A stretch of DNA of 64,000 nt from Symsagittifera roscoffensis (lineage: Eukaryota; Xenacoelomorpha; Acoela; Convolutidae), in assembly GCF_963678635.1 (NCBI RefSeq), contig NC_087071.1, positions 44,999,095 to 45,063,094 of the forward strand, read 5' to 3'. Under the pieces are notes generated by a model that saw nothing but the letters and a program-made list of their open reading frames with translations, made no database searches and was not told the origin of the DNA. Both the position numbers and the translations under genes were made by a program. Shown one piece after another: positions 13,709 to 25,506 of this stretch (the stretch's first letter is position 1; each line of letters begins with the position of its first letter).

Positions 13709-16293
13709 AGATACTATTTTTCCAAACCCTTCTCTTTCCTTATATTTCAGAACCCAATCATAACAACCCTTCCCTCCCAAACAGGACCCCAGGGTTTATT
13801 AGTCACACACTATGACTGTGAAGAAATTGAACAAAAAATCATTACTTAAATATGCAATAAATCAAGTCACTCAAAGCGAGTCCGAACCAAAGCTATAGAG
13901 ACGACAAACATAATAGCTACACTTTACTTCACTCAAAAGCCCGAGCTACAACATAACAGGATAAAAATTCACAGCGACATTTTCCGAAAAGAAAGTACAT
14001 TGTTCTCAAGTCTCAAACGGAAATAAGAATAGACTAGATCAAGAATCTTTCTAACAAAATAATACTGAAAGTTTGTTTACCTCTCAGCCCTGAGGATTAT
14101 AAAAACGAACTTCGCCGATTAAAAATTACATCAAACAAAGGCACACACAGAAAATTGGTACATCTGCACATCAAGCCGAACTTGAAAGATACCAAGGTCA
14201 TATAAAACTAGACGACAAAATTCCATTTCACGGCGCACATGGAAGACTAACATAAAATCTCCATGATAAAAATTGAATAGTACACATCGAAATAGACAAA
14301 CCCTCAGATTTTAAAGCAGACACTAAGAAAAGGACACAAGAAATAAAGTTTTTCGATTGGAAAAAACAACTTGAAAAAGTACAATTAACACGAGATTTAA
14401 AAGCTGATACAATAATTTATCAAGAAATAAGACTCCCTTGCAAGAATGACCAGGGATACTGCGATCCCACTACACAAACACAAGCAACAATTGTTTGATT
14501 CCCAGAAGACAATTGTACCACATTTCAAGTAGCAAAAATACACGCTAAGATGAAAAATTTTCACTAAATTTTTTTTTATTAAATCAATCCCTTATGAAGA
14601 CGTAAACTCTGAAAAAATCAGACACAGTTAATAGGAGTTTAGAAACAATAATAATATCGAAAATAAATTGACACGTTTCTAAATTTACCCAGAGACGGAA
14701 CTTGCATGTAAATACAACAAACCACTTTATAAAACACAATTTTCAGAATTCTTGTCGACTATCGACTAAGAACAAGGTTTCGAAATGAATACAGGAAAAT
14801 TACTCACAATTCCACATGTAACACATCTTACAACCAACAACAAAAACATCCCAGTAAACCTCCTAAAAACACAGGAAACACTGGTGGAAAAATAAAACCA
14901 CAAGACAAAGACAGTACATGTTTACAAGAACTATCACTTTTGAACAACACTTATTTTGGCACAATTCATTATGACGTTCGTCTAGACGTAAAAGACTTGA
15001 AACTAGACTACACAATAAGAAGAACTTTTCAAGAAATGTCATTATGCGAACTTGAAAGAACACAAATTCTACAATCATTTGCACTAGCAGTACTAAACAT
15101 CCCTTATGCAGGAAAGTTTATTATTAGGAAACAGATCAAATTTCATTGATTACGAAGGAATATACTATGTTTTTACAGTTGTACCAAAATAGTATCACCT
15201 TTATATGTTTTTGAAGACAAAAGATGCTATAAAAGAATCCCAATATTCTAAAAAAAATGAAGTACCTTTTGTTCATACACTTTCATGAAGAACTTGTTTT
15301 TGGGATACAGTAGTCCCATGTGGATCAGAGAACAGTCACAATGGTGTACATTTAAGTCCTGACGAAGATAAATACTGCATTCTCACACCATACCCTCCAC
15401 TCATGCAACCATTAAAATAATTTTCACCAGAACGTATTAGAGCTATTGCTCGCAATCCTAACATCGATTTACAATCGATCGGCATATACTCTAAATCCGA
15501 CATTCAACAGCATATCCGTACACGATAATTTCAAGAATTACTCACAAAAATGGACACAATACAATGACAATCCATAGATCAAAACTTACGCAAACTTGGA
15601 GAAACAGCAGGCTTTTCAGACATCTACGCACAAGACTACAGCGGATATTTTAAAAACATAAAAGATAACATTTATTTAAATGCATAAAAAATACATACTA
15701 CAACGTATATTACCAAAATTGTTTTTAGTTTTGTAAATTTGAAAAACGAATTTCTTGCCTTTCTAGGATGGCTCTACTACATCTTAGGAAGATTGACTAC
15801 ATTATACGCAATGTTTAACTTTCTTGGATTTTTTTTTCTCTGCTAAAAGGAATCTACAAAACATGCACAATAACCACACAAGTAAAAAAAAACAAGCAAG
15901 CGTAGCACGCATACTTTTGGCAGGATTTTTTGGAATTTTCTCTACATCAAAAAATAAAATACTTTTAGACGCTCAAATAAAAGAATACAATACCAAACTA
16001 TCGACAACACCGAACACGTATGATGATTCACAAAACAATACGAATACAACGCCTACGGCAACACAATTATCGTGGTACTAAAACACAACCATCCTTTATC
16101 ATTAGTACCACGAAATTTCAAAAACATAGCCCTGACAGACCTCATAGCTTCAAGAACTAATTACCCACAAAGCCTAATTTAACACATAATATCCCAACAA
16201 CCTAACATAGAAAACACATACGAGCAAATTATAGAACAACCACATAGCACAAACTTTCGTTCTCAGAACAACCATCTTTTTAGCCCACGATGA
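13696..16293 (+). pseudogene. env-like membrane glycoprotein gene remnant, copy 1
   Basis: Starts at ATG 13696 inside the end of ORF-P, with a hydrophobic leader, and ends at TGA 16291-16293. Broken by many stops, including TAA at 14253-14255, which copy 2 shares at the equivalent place. Recognisable against copy 2: the YFGTIHYDVRLD region (14950-15000), a leucine-rich stretch (15050-15110), a Cys-containing block with FEDKRCYKRIP (15205-15240), and two hydrophobic segments near the C-terminus (about 15725-15850 and 15895-15960) likely to span a membrane. Its position after integrase fits an env gene. I do not assign it to a viral glycoprotein class. Confidence 0.7.
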
Positions 16294-18054
16294 GCCGCTA
16301 AGTTGGATCAATCCATCGCTCAATTTCCTACCCAGCCAATCTTCAAAGCAACCTCCCCGTCACACCACTCTTAGCTTTCTCCCACCTGAATCACCTCACG
16401 ATAACACCTCATCCGGCATGGATTCAGATACTAATTCAAACCCCACTATATATAATACCATTTCCCAGTTTATTAACTCAGATATCGAGACCCCTGACAA
16501 ATTTGACAACTCCGAACCCAGCTCATCTACGATTTCCCAACCTCATTTTCAACCACTTCACTCCCAAATATGATTTGAACCTCCTTCAACTCCCTCTTGT
16601 ATTTCCAATGTCACACCCACAAACTCCCCCTTGACCAGTGAAACTTCCGACAACAACAGCTCTGTAAATACACAAATATCTCAAGAAATTGACACTTTTA
16701 TCACAGTTCAGCAAAAATTACAGCACCCTCAAACACTAACCTTTCACCATCTCTCACAATCCATAATATTATCGAACCCATCAACCCCAACTCCCTTTTC
16801 AACTTACACCCCTTCGCCAAGCCCAACCTTCTCGTCAAACCCATCCTCATCTAGTACAAACCGAGCCTATCGAACTTTTAAAAGTTTAAAAGAAAATTCC
16901 CTAATACTCCGTTTCCCTCTCACCCAGGAACAGCCAGATCATTTGTTAATCACCCACTTCACACTAACACAAAAGAATTCCTTTAAGTATATTGACCCTT
17001 TTTCCCTCAAAACACCTACTTTCATTCAGACCCTAATGACGAACACCCTAATTATGTTAATGAGCACGTATTATACCAAACACTTTCATTGGCATCACTT
17101 TATCACTTCACTAATCCACTGTTACTATCATTATATAACACTCCTTGTGATAACGAACAATGCAGCACTCAACTCTACCTTTTAACAAAAGCACTCACTC
17201 CAAAAAAACTGACGCAAATTGGATATAAACATTCACTTATCAGATTCACCGCACCCAAAGCTAATGAACATTCCATCAATCACTCCGACATCACATCGTA
17301 AGACCAAACGAAACACCTTTTTAAACGACGATAAATTTGCTAACCCACAACTAACAGAAAAATTCTTCTTTAAAACTCCATATGTTTTCACCCTCAATAC
17401 TCTAGATAAAAAAAAACGACCACGTCATATCAGCAGCACTCCGTGATATTCAAGCTTATGATTCATACTTTAAGAAATTTAACAACTTTTCACTAACGTT
17501 TCATTTCCTCAAACCCAAAGAACGTGATTTGCACTGCTCACACGGCATCATGACTTACTAAACAGACACACACTTATACTTACTGTAAGTTCATCCAACA
17601 TCATTACAATCATAATACACCAGCACGACAATTTCACCACAGATATCAATACTTTAAATCCAAATATAACTCAACATTCTTTCTTAACTTCACATATTGT
17701 TTTAAAAATACTAACATACAAGGCATCCTCCGCAATTATGGTCCCATCAACCAGATGTATATATTCTGTCCCTTAACCAAAACCTTCAACGTAGACAAAT
17801 CCCTACAGCCCGGTGAAATCCCAATCCTAGAAATCATCCATAACACCAGATATACCCACAAACCTTTTGACTTCATCCAGAATACACCATATGAATTCTA
17901 ACCTGGCCCTGAAGAACACAAAATCATAAAAGCACTCGAATTGCTTTGGCCACTTCTCCAAACTAAATACATCATTCGCTTGTTACCTAAATTAATAACA
18001 TCATCAAAAGTCATCCATGACGTTTTTCCTCATGGATTTTTCCCAAACGAATAA
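16290..18054 (+). pseudogene. ORF-X remnant, copy 1 (unknown protein downstream of env)
   Basis: Begins at the ATG of an ATGA overlap with the env stop (16290-16293), as in copy 2. The N-terminal ~200 codons are Ser/Pro/Thr-rich. The C-terminal part appears globular, with a YHFTNPL phrase near 17103, a YGYK-like IGYKHS near 17219, a PYVFTLN phrase near 17385, and a conserved LHCSH phrase near 17530. Stops and shifts break it. No known domain recognised. Confidence 0.6.
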
Positions 18055-19690
18055 ACTAATTTGAATTAAATAATTGATATTAACAAATTAGAACAAAACT
18101 AACCATTCTTCAAAATGTTTTCCCTTTTTTTTTAGTCTTCACAGGCACGATCATCAATGAACTACAAAAAAGAAAAACGAAATAAAAAACAGAAAACTTT
18201 TTTCTAGGATCAAAAATTTATATTAACCAATTGCAATAAATTAAGCAGTAAAACTTACCCCAAAACAGCAATAACTTGATTTATAACTTTTTTCCCATAT
18301 GCAGTAAATATTCTTAAAACGGAAATAAATTAATAAATTCAACTCCCCAAAAGAGATAAAATTAATATTTTGAGAACAGTAAATTAATAAAAATTGCCTA
18401 TAAGTTTAAAGCAGTACTAACCTTTTCAAAGACGCTCCTTTATAGTTTTAAATATTCATTCGCCCACAATCCTATCCACAATCGCACAGCTCGCCCACGA
18501 AGAATTGCTTAAAATAATAAATTTAAGTTTTAACTTTCACTGATAACAACTCTAACCAGTTTTATAACATTTCAAACTTTCCTTTAACCCGGTTGGAAAA
18601 GATTTATATATCAATTCAAACTAACCAACGCAGCTTACTGAAACCCACAAACCACAACCTAACAGCATGACTAAGAAAAAAAACCCACAGTACTCAAATT
18701 GGATTAAAACCAGCTTAGAACTGGATAATTTATTCTTTTGAAGTCTACTGTCAAGTCTTAACACAAACGAATAAAACACAAAGAAGTCGAAAGACGAACC
18801 CAAACCAAACGATTTGATTTTTGAGAAAAGGTTACAACCAAAACAAAAAAAAACCAACACTTACAAAAAGGCACAAACGGTTGAACACAAAGAACCCTCC
18901 AAAAAAGAGAGCATGAATTTATACTCCACTCCTGGTTTAACCCACCAGAGAGGACGTCCTTAGCATGCTCAATAGCCGGCGTAACCCACCGTGCTACATC
19001 CACGCTTTGTCACCCACACTCTATTTTCGGCGAGAGTTACTCAAGGTTGAGTAGCTTTTAAAAATAACCGAACTAAACAAAAACGCCTTTGCGATAAAAA
19101 TTAATACAAGATCATAACTAAAAACACAATTAACAAAGATTTGTATATGTAAATAATACAATGTACTCTATAGATTACATACAGCCCAAAGACGAGCAGC
19201 AAGGAACTTGACAACCCAATCACACTCCAACTACGGAATTGCAAACACACCCGATATGCTACCTACAGTCATTATACTCAAAGAATTTGAAGTACGACTT
19301 GGCATCGCAGCAAATGAAACCCATTGAAACAGAACAATGACCTCCTCGATGTTCAAGTATACGTACCGATCCAAGTTACCAAGCATTTCACTCGAAGTCA
19401 AGCCTCATGCCACATCCGAACGAGATTGGAGCATTGCTGTTCTCTAATTAACCAAATCAACACTCATCACAACCGATCAGAAATCATGATACAATCTACC
19501 GTGATAAAGAGCAACCGCTTAAGAACAAGTTCATAAAGACGATTCCAGCTTCCTGAAGCAACGGATACCAATCCGTCTTTCTAATCGGAAAAAAAAGAAT
19601 ATGCTCGCAACTTCTAAAGAAGAACACCATCATCCATCCTCCACTACAGTAGAACACTGAAAAACTAAAACTCTCTAAACCCCGGATGGG
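18055..19690 (+). other. 3' non-coding block of copy 1
   Basis: No open frame with recognisable content. Homologous in patches to 52182-53740 of copy 2, including a near-repeat of TAACCCACC around 18945-18992 and the phrase GCTACATCCACGCTTTGT near 18992-19010. The 10 bases CCCGGATGGG just before the 3' LTR are kept in copy 2 and mark the plus-strand priming region, although they are not a classical polypurine tract. Confidence 0.55.
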
Positions 19691-20092
19691 TGGAACCAGA
19701 TCTAAACTAGAACTTATTACTGGATATTGTTCTGATATTTTATCTCTATAAAATATTGAATTACTTACCAATCATACTCCATCAAACTAACAATCATACT
19801 CCATCAACTCCATCAACTAACTATTTGTAAGTGCTGAAACTACTTATAGTTCCAGCACCATAGAGATTTGAAATGAACTTAGAATATAGTTGCCTTCTCC
19901 AGAGAGACCGGCTCGTATCAGCCAGTATACACTAGATCTTTTGAGACTAGGAGATATAAGAGTAAGATTAAGATTGGTATTAGATTAAGAAGTTGCACGA
20001 AACTGTCCGCCGAAAAAAAGATAGCGTAACGAGCAGACGGTATACCTTATCTGAAATTACTTTATGGGTATTACCAAATAGGTCTTAACTCA
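19691..20092 (+). repeat. 3' LTR of copy 1
   Basis: TGGAACCAGATCT to GGTCTTAACTCA. Compared with the 5' LTR it has a short duplicated ATCATACTCCATCAA stretch and scattered substitutions. Confidence 0.92.
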
Positions 20093-20096
20093 AATT
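20093..20096. repeat. Target-site duplication AATT of copy 1
   Basis: AATT at 20093-20096 equals AATT at 1929-1932, immediately outside the LTR ends. Four bases is within the usual range for gypsy-type integrases. The extra shared A makes a 5-bp reading possible. Confidence 0.7.
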
Positions 20097-20544
20097 AATA
20101 TTCCAGAAGAAACTAATTCAACGGCAAAGCTTATGTTAATTTTGAACCTTTAACGAATCTGCCCCTTTTGCAAAAGTAAGGGTTAATTATCAATGTCACT
20201 AAGAAATGATCACTCTGTAACTTTGTAAGTAGATATCGTTTGGAAACAATTTATTATATTAATATAATGTGCCGTGATACATATACAGTTCAGTATATAC
20301 AGTTCCGTGACTTATTTTAAATCCAATTCCACATTCGCTAATGTCAGGGTGTTTGTTTTTTGAGGAAAAGCCACCAAAAGACTGTCCTCAATAAGAAAAA
20401 AAAATCCGATTTACATTTCTGTACTAAAAAGTCGATGGTACCTTCAAAGTTATTTTTTGAGCACAATTGTCAGGGCATGAATGAGTTTAAAAACTATCAA
20501 ATTGTCGATTCAATTAGCTTTTTTAAAAAGATTTTGCTACTTAC

Positions 20545-20706
20545 TACAATTTCTTAGTTTGATTGACAAATCCAATTCCGCACATGCCGAGCAGTCTTCC
20601 GTAGGAGGGTTTCTTGTTACAGACTGGAATTACGAATCGTGGGTCGCCTACAGGCTCATTCAGCTTGAGTAGTGCTATGTCGTAGAAAGGCTCGAATTTT
20701 GGGTAA
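20545..20706 (-). CDS. Gene 1 exon 3: catalytic Asp, Cys122 and Cys136
   Basis: A 162-bp exon with a TTTTTTTCAG acceptor and a strong GTAAGT donor. It encodes FYDIALLKLNEPV, the signature of the catalytic Asp102 region, then IPVCN and GMCGIGF, corresponding to Cys122 and the Cys136-GWG loop; the usual Trp of GWG is replaced. It enters with one base completing a codon and leaves in phase 2, consistent with exons 2 and 4. Confidence 0.9.
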
Positions 20707-20832
20707 CTGAAAAAAAACTAGAGGCATTAGTTAGAAGCTTTAAACACAGCAATAAAAATTCTCAAAGACACTCACAACAATTTAAAAAAATCGATAAAAA
20801 TTCCTATCAACACTTATAGTTCAATTATTAAT

Positions 20833-21168
20833 CAGTAGCGGATTTAAGGGGGGGGGGGAGGCGGAGACTTTAGGGGGAATTTTTCTAAAACTGCCTTTGA
20901 CGCCAATATTAACTAATTTTAAGGGGGTAGCGCGCGCCGAAAAAATGCAATTTTTTGTCAAAATTTACCAACATTGTCTCAAAACGCCTTTTGTGATTTT
21001 TTTTCAAAATTTTGCCTGCGGCGCAGAAAATTGTTTCAAAACAGGGTCTTTTTAGTGCTTTGAGAGAGCTCAAAAAATCAATCAGTCAACATAAAAAAAA
21101 AGTCGACAAAGTTTTCGAAACTTTTTTGAAAATCCGCCCCCCTTGAGAAAATCCGGAATCCGCACCTG
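20833..21168. mobile_element. MITE family 3, copy A
   Basis: 336 bp starting CAGTAGCGGATTT and ending AATCCGCACCTG, imperfect inverted ends, flanked by TTAAT on both sides (20828-20832, 21169-21173). No coding capacity. Related to 50253-50663 and, inverted, to 21215-21515. Confidence 0.7.
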
Positions 21169-21214
21169 TTAATAATCATACACACAGCCAAAAATGTTAA
21201 GAAATTTGATTAAA

Positions 21215-21515
21215 AATTTTAACGAGGTGCCAGGGGGACGGATTTTCAAAAACTTTGTCAATTATTTTTTTTTGTTGTCTAAGTTGATTTTCCGAGCACT
21301 CCAGAACACTATACATAACCTGTTTTGACCAAAAATTTAGAGTCGCAGGCAACTTTTCGAAAAAGAGGTAAAAAAAACAATTTTAAAAACTTTTTCTAAA
21401 AATTTGACCAAATTTTTTTTGGCTTTTTTGGAGCGCTCTCTCCTTCAAATGTAGTATGTATTCGGCGCCAAAGGCGTCTTCAGAAACATTTTAGGCTTGG
21501 TCAATCTAAATTGGA
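21215..21515. repeat. Diverged inverted copy of MITE family 3
   Basis: GGGGGACGGATTTTCAAAA near 21226 matches the reverse complement of the right end of the 50.3-kb copy. About 180 bp (21279-21459) is nearly identical to 24729-24910. Confidence 0.6.
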
Positions 21516-21539
21516 TGTCATAAAATAATACCCACAGGG

Positions 21540-23490
21540 GAATAAAACTACGTCTAGAAATAATTAAAATGGTTACGATCGCAAAAGAAAACAAATTACT
21601 ACAGCTTTTCTTGAGATGTTTGCAGTTTTTTTTCCAATTTCAAAATCTCAGATTATGTCAATGATTTAGAAAGCACTCAAGACTACATAATCAATGAAGA
21701 GGTGAAAAATTAGCAGACAAAATAACTCGTGCAGATGATGTACTTTTATATGCCGGGTTTACTTTCAGGGCTAGTTATCGCTGATTCAGAATCAAATAAT
21801 GAATCACTACTGCGAATTTACTGGTCATGGATAAGTGGCCACTGATCAGGGTCTGAAACAGCGATGATTTTCCTATGTAATTTGCAGCAATGAAGCATGG
21901 ATAACTCATGGTGAAAATAGTTATTTCAAAATGCGCGCTGTTTTAGAAAGAAATCGGCGCTAGGTCATGAAATGATAGATGTTTCAGTGATGATTTAACG
22001 CTAATTCAGGGCTGATATTTTCAGGGCTGATTCAGAGATGATTCGATGCTAAATCCAAAAAGTTAATTATGTTTTAGTCCTGATCATGGAAAAATGGCTA
22101 CCGATCAGAGCCTGAACCTCTTTTTTTTTGGTTTTAGAACGTTCAGCACATTTGATTCAATTTCTATCAATTGAGCCATACATTATCAAATAAGTTTGCC
22201 TCAATTCAATTTTGGCTTGTTGAAGAGCCGGAGTAAAAAGCAGCTTATTCTATTCAATTATAGGATCAAGTTCCACCCCAGCGCATAATTCAATTTAAAT
22301 TGAAGAGCGTTGCATGTGAAATGCTCGATTCTAGCTGAAAAATTCTAGCTTAAAAACAAGTTCAAACGGCTTTGGGGGAGGATAAAAACTCGGTCCCAAT
22401 TATAATTTTATACTTCTCATCAATAAGTCTAGATAGCAGAAAACGAATCTTTTATACCTACGAATTTTTGTAAAAGTGATCACAGGCCGTGTCGTTTTTT
22501 AATCCATATGCTCAGGTTTGTAACAGTTTTCAGATGATTTGAAACATGTCTAGTTTGGCCCACAACAAAAGAAAACTAAGCATACATTTTGTGTAATTTT
22601 CTGAATATCAAGATTTGGAGTTGAAGACTCCAGCCAAAGATGATTGGAGTAAATAAGCAACGAATATTTAGAGCAAACCACTGTTCTGTGAATTTCTAGA
22701 GAAACAGGATCAATGTTTTTAAGTTTACTCACCCAATTTCAAAACACGCTTTATTGGTAAATAGCCGTTAAATTCATTGGTGTAAAGGTCATTAAAAAGG
22801 AAACTTAAAATTCAGAAAGAGGTGTAAAGGCGAAGCATGAAGTTGTGCTAAATCAACGAGTGTTTTCTACGTATTCTTTTTTTGAAAACTTACGCGTCTG
22901 TAACCCGAAAAGAATTTTCACACAAGCCGTGAGCTTAAAGGATTTCTTAAAATTTTGATATTTAAATTGTTCAGCTGTTTGAATAGGAGAAAATTAGTTC
23001 GAGAATTCGACCAATCAGAAACCGAGTTGGGGTGTTTTGGTAAAAATGGGACTGTTTTTCTTTCTATTTCAATTTAGTTTTCGTAAAAACTGGACTTCAC
23101 CGATAAAAACAACCTAATACGGTTTTCGAATATCCAAATGATACTAAGCTCGAATATCCAAAGGATACAAATTTTTAGCTTCGGAAATCTTGATAGTTAG
23201 CGAGCAGTCTTTTGCAAACTTTAATGCTTATTGGCGCAAAAAAGAGCAACATTGAAAACAAGCATTCTTTTTGCAATGGTTTGAATTAAATTTTAACTAA
23301 TCAATTAAAAAAAACTAGATAGACTCAATTTTAGAACAACAATTACTATTTTTTTTCAGCCGCTTTAAAAAGCACAAAACTCGAAACTTAGATAGCAAAT
23401 CTTCAAAAAAGTATTTTCGGGATAAAAATACTACTTTCATTAGTTCAAACGCTGTAAATGCCCGCAATCAAGTTTAGCCGTAAGTAATCG
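21540..23490. other. Intron 2 of gene 1, nothing coding seen
   Basis: Intronic. Contains short repeats of TTCAGGGCTGAT-like phrases between 21768 and 22025. No exon-like frame with protease or other recognisable motifs found. Confidence 0.5.
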
Positions 23491-23705
23491 ATAATAACGG
23501 ATTATTAGGATGATTTTTTGACAATTCTAATTGATTATAATTACCAAAATTAGGTGTTTAAAGGATTTATAATTGATTATAATCGTGATACATTCCAAGA
23601 GATTATAATCTTTTATATTGGATTATAATTGATTATAGTTCTTCTAAAAAACCACCCTTAAAATCAATTATAATCGATTATAATTGATTATAATCTCTTA
23701 TTTTG
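23490..23705. repeat. Palindromic GATTATAATC cluster 1
   Basis: Repeated units around GATTATAATC and AATTATAATCGATTATAATT. GATTATAATC is its own reverse complement, so the region can fold on itself. Also rich in GGATTA/TAATCC cores. Confidence 0.8.
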
Positions 23706-24147
23706 CCAAAAATTTGTCAACTCAAAACTAAATTCGAATTATATCTTATGGGTTATTATTTTTGTGACAATGAGTAAATAAAATCTCTACTAGTGAGATC
23801 TCTTGAACACTTTGGTTCATCTGAACACAAAGTTTCACCACGAAACAAAAGTTTCATTGAGATCCTTTCATATTAGTGGAAATATTCCCGCGGTAGATGA
23901 AAATTAAATCTTCCGAATCAATCATGACGCTAAATCAATTTGCTGATGTTTTGGTGTTTAAAAAAGCTTAAAATATGCATCACAAAACAACTTTAATGGG
24001 GAAGAAATAAAAAAACGTATAAATTTGAATTAATTGGAAAAATTTAAAAAATTTTTACTCATTTTTCATAGGAAGCAACGTCTACAAAAAGCTTAAGATA
24101 TAAGCAATTGAGATGCAATATCGAAGACAAAATGGACAAACAAAAGG

Positions 24148-24425
24148 GATTATAATCAATTCTATTTGATTATAATAGATTTTTGTGCAAAACTAATGAA
24201 TTAGAATTTGAATAAAAATAAAGGATTATAATCAATTATAATCGATTATAATCGATTATAAATGTATCGAAAAATAGACGAATAAAAAATTGATTATAAG
24301 GGATTATAATTAATTATAATTTGATTTTACAAAGAGATTATAATCGATTATTAATTGATTAATATCGATTGTTTCTCAATTTTAGTAAGACTGGTACTAA
24401 AATCGTAATATAATCGATTATTAAC
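24148..24425. repeat. Palindromic GATTATAATC cluster 2
   Basis: Second dense cluster of the same palindrome, ending about 40 bp from the splice donor of exon 2 of gene 1 (24461-24466). Confidence 0.8.
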
Positions 24426-24466
24426 GCTTGAAACTGGATGCGGGTGAACCCCTTAATCTGACATAC

Positions 24467-24569
24467 CTTTCTGCATATTTTCTGTGCACGCGTTTGGCTC
24501 GTACTCCTATCTTGCGCGTCGGAGAATCGTTGACGGAAAAATCGCCCAAGTAAACAGACAACTGATCCA
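24467..24569 (-). CDS. Gene 1 exon 2: segment between catalytic His and Asp
   Basis: A 103-bp exon between a TTTTTAG acceptor and a GTATGT donor. It encodes a VYLGDFS stretch, matching the xVxLGxxS strand of S1 proteases, followed by a basic segment ending near HRKYAE, as expected just before the catalytic Asp loop. It joins exon 1 in phase 1 and exon 3 in phase 2 without a stop. Gene 2 has the equivalent exon (42633-42766) with the related IQIGDFS, which supports both calls. Confidence 0.85.
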
Positions 24570-24723
24570 CTAAAAAGAAGCAATTTTAAAAAGAAATACC
24601 TACACCAACGATTGAAAGTTGTTGAATCACCTGTTCCTCTTTCATACTGTTTTTCAAATGAAAAATTTTAGCTGAATTAATGTTTTCTGATTTGAACCGT
24701 AAATAGAGGTCACGGCGATTATT

Positions 24724-24916
24724 GACCAAGTTGATTTTCCGAGCACTCCCAGAACACTATACATAACCTGTTTTGACCGAAAATTTAGAGTCGCAGGCAA
24801 CTTTTTGAAAAAGAGGTCAAAAAAGCCAATTTTAAGAACTTTTTCTAAAATTTTGACCAAAATATTGCGGTTTTTTTGGAGAGCTCTCTCTCCTTCAAAT
24901 GTAGTATGTATTTAGA
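24724..24916. repeat. Copy of the 21.3-kb repeat
   Basis: Nearly the same sequence as 21279-21459, same orientation, including TTGATTTTCCGAGCACTCC and CTCTCCTTCAAATGTAGTA. Part of MITE family 3. Confidence 0.75.
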
Positions 24917-25139
24917 TTTTTTATTGAATTGCGATGCTGCGCCAATGTTAGCTTCCCGACTGATCAAAACAAATAGTCGTGACTGGGTCTTATAACTGCG
25001 GATGATGTCTGGAAATATCATTTTCCGGTCACAATGACCTGAGAAGCAGTCGAATTACTTAGATATTTTTCCGTTTTGTCAGCCAGTTTTCAATTGTTTT
25101 TTTTTAATAGCGCTGGTTGCTTCGTTCGCGTACAACTTT

Positions 25140-25330
25140 TCCCGGCCCTGCCAGTCATTGACAAATTTTCATCGATGCCGGTTGATTATTTCTGAGTCTT
25201 GCCGGTCACTGAAAATTTTTTTGACCGCTGTCAAATTTTTTTGGTCTGATCTGTCGCGCAAAAGTTTTTTCGCTTATGCCGGTCGCGAAAAAATTTTCTT
25301 GGGGTCCACCGATCGAGGAAGATTGTTCAT
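25140..25330. repeat. Irregular minisatellite with TGCCGGTC core
   Basis: Four to five units of about 40 bp with TGCC(A/G)GTC followed by a GAAAATTTT-like stretch. It recalls the GGTCGCGAAA core of the foldback element at 40431-41202, which may be chance or common origin. Confidence 0.45.
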
Positions 25331-25506
25331 TCGTTCCCAATGTCACAGTTACTTTTCTCGGTCGCAGTGTTTGCGGACAAAATGCGTTCAGTTGCGTTGT
25401 TCGCTTAAAATTACTTAAATCGCACCGGTCGCGGATGGATTTCGCTTTAGGTGATTTTAATCGAATTTTATTTCACTTTTTTTTAAACACATTAAATTTT
25501 ACTAAC

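Larger units (their letters stand above)
1933..20092 (+). mobile_element. Giant env-bearing Ty3/gypsy-type LTR retrotransposon, copy 1
   Basis: About 18.2 kb, bounded by LTRs of 371 and 402 bp that start TGGAACC and end AACTCA, with a 4-bp target duplication AATT. Order inside: primer binding site, ~3.2-kb leader, gag-like region, aspartic protease motif, RT, RNase H, integrase with a GPY-type C-terminus, ORF-P, env-like gene, ORF-X, ~1.6-kb 3' non-coding block. RT-RNaseH-integrase order and the GPY module place it in Ty3/gypsy. All frames carry stops and frameshifts and the two LTRs differ at many positions, so it is old and dead. It lies antisense in an intron of protease gene 1. A related copy lies at 51772-64000. 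Confidence 0.9.
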
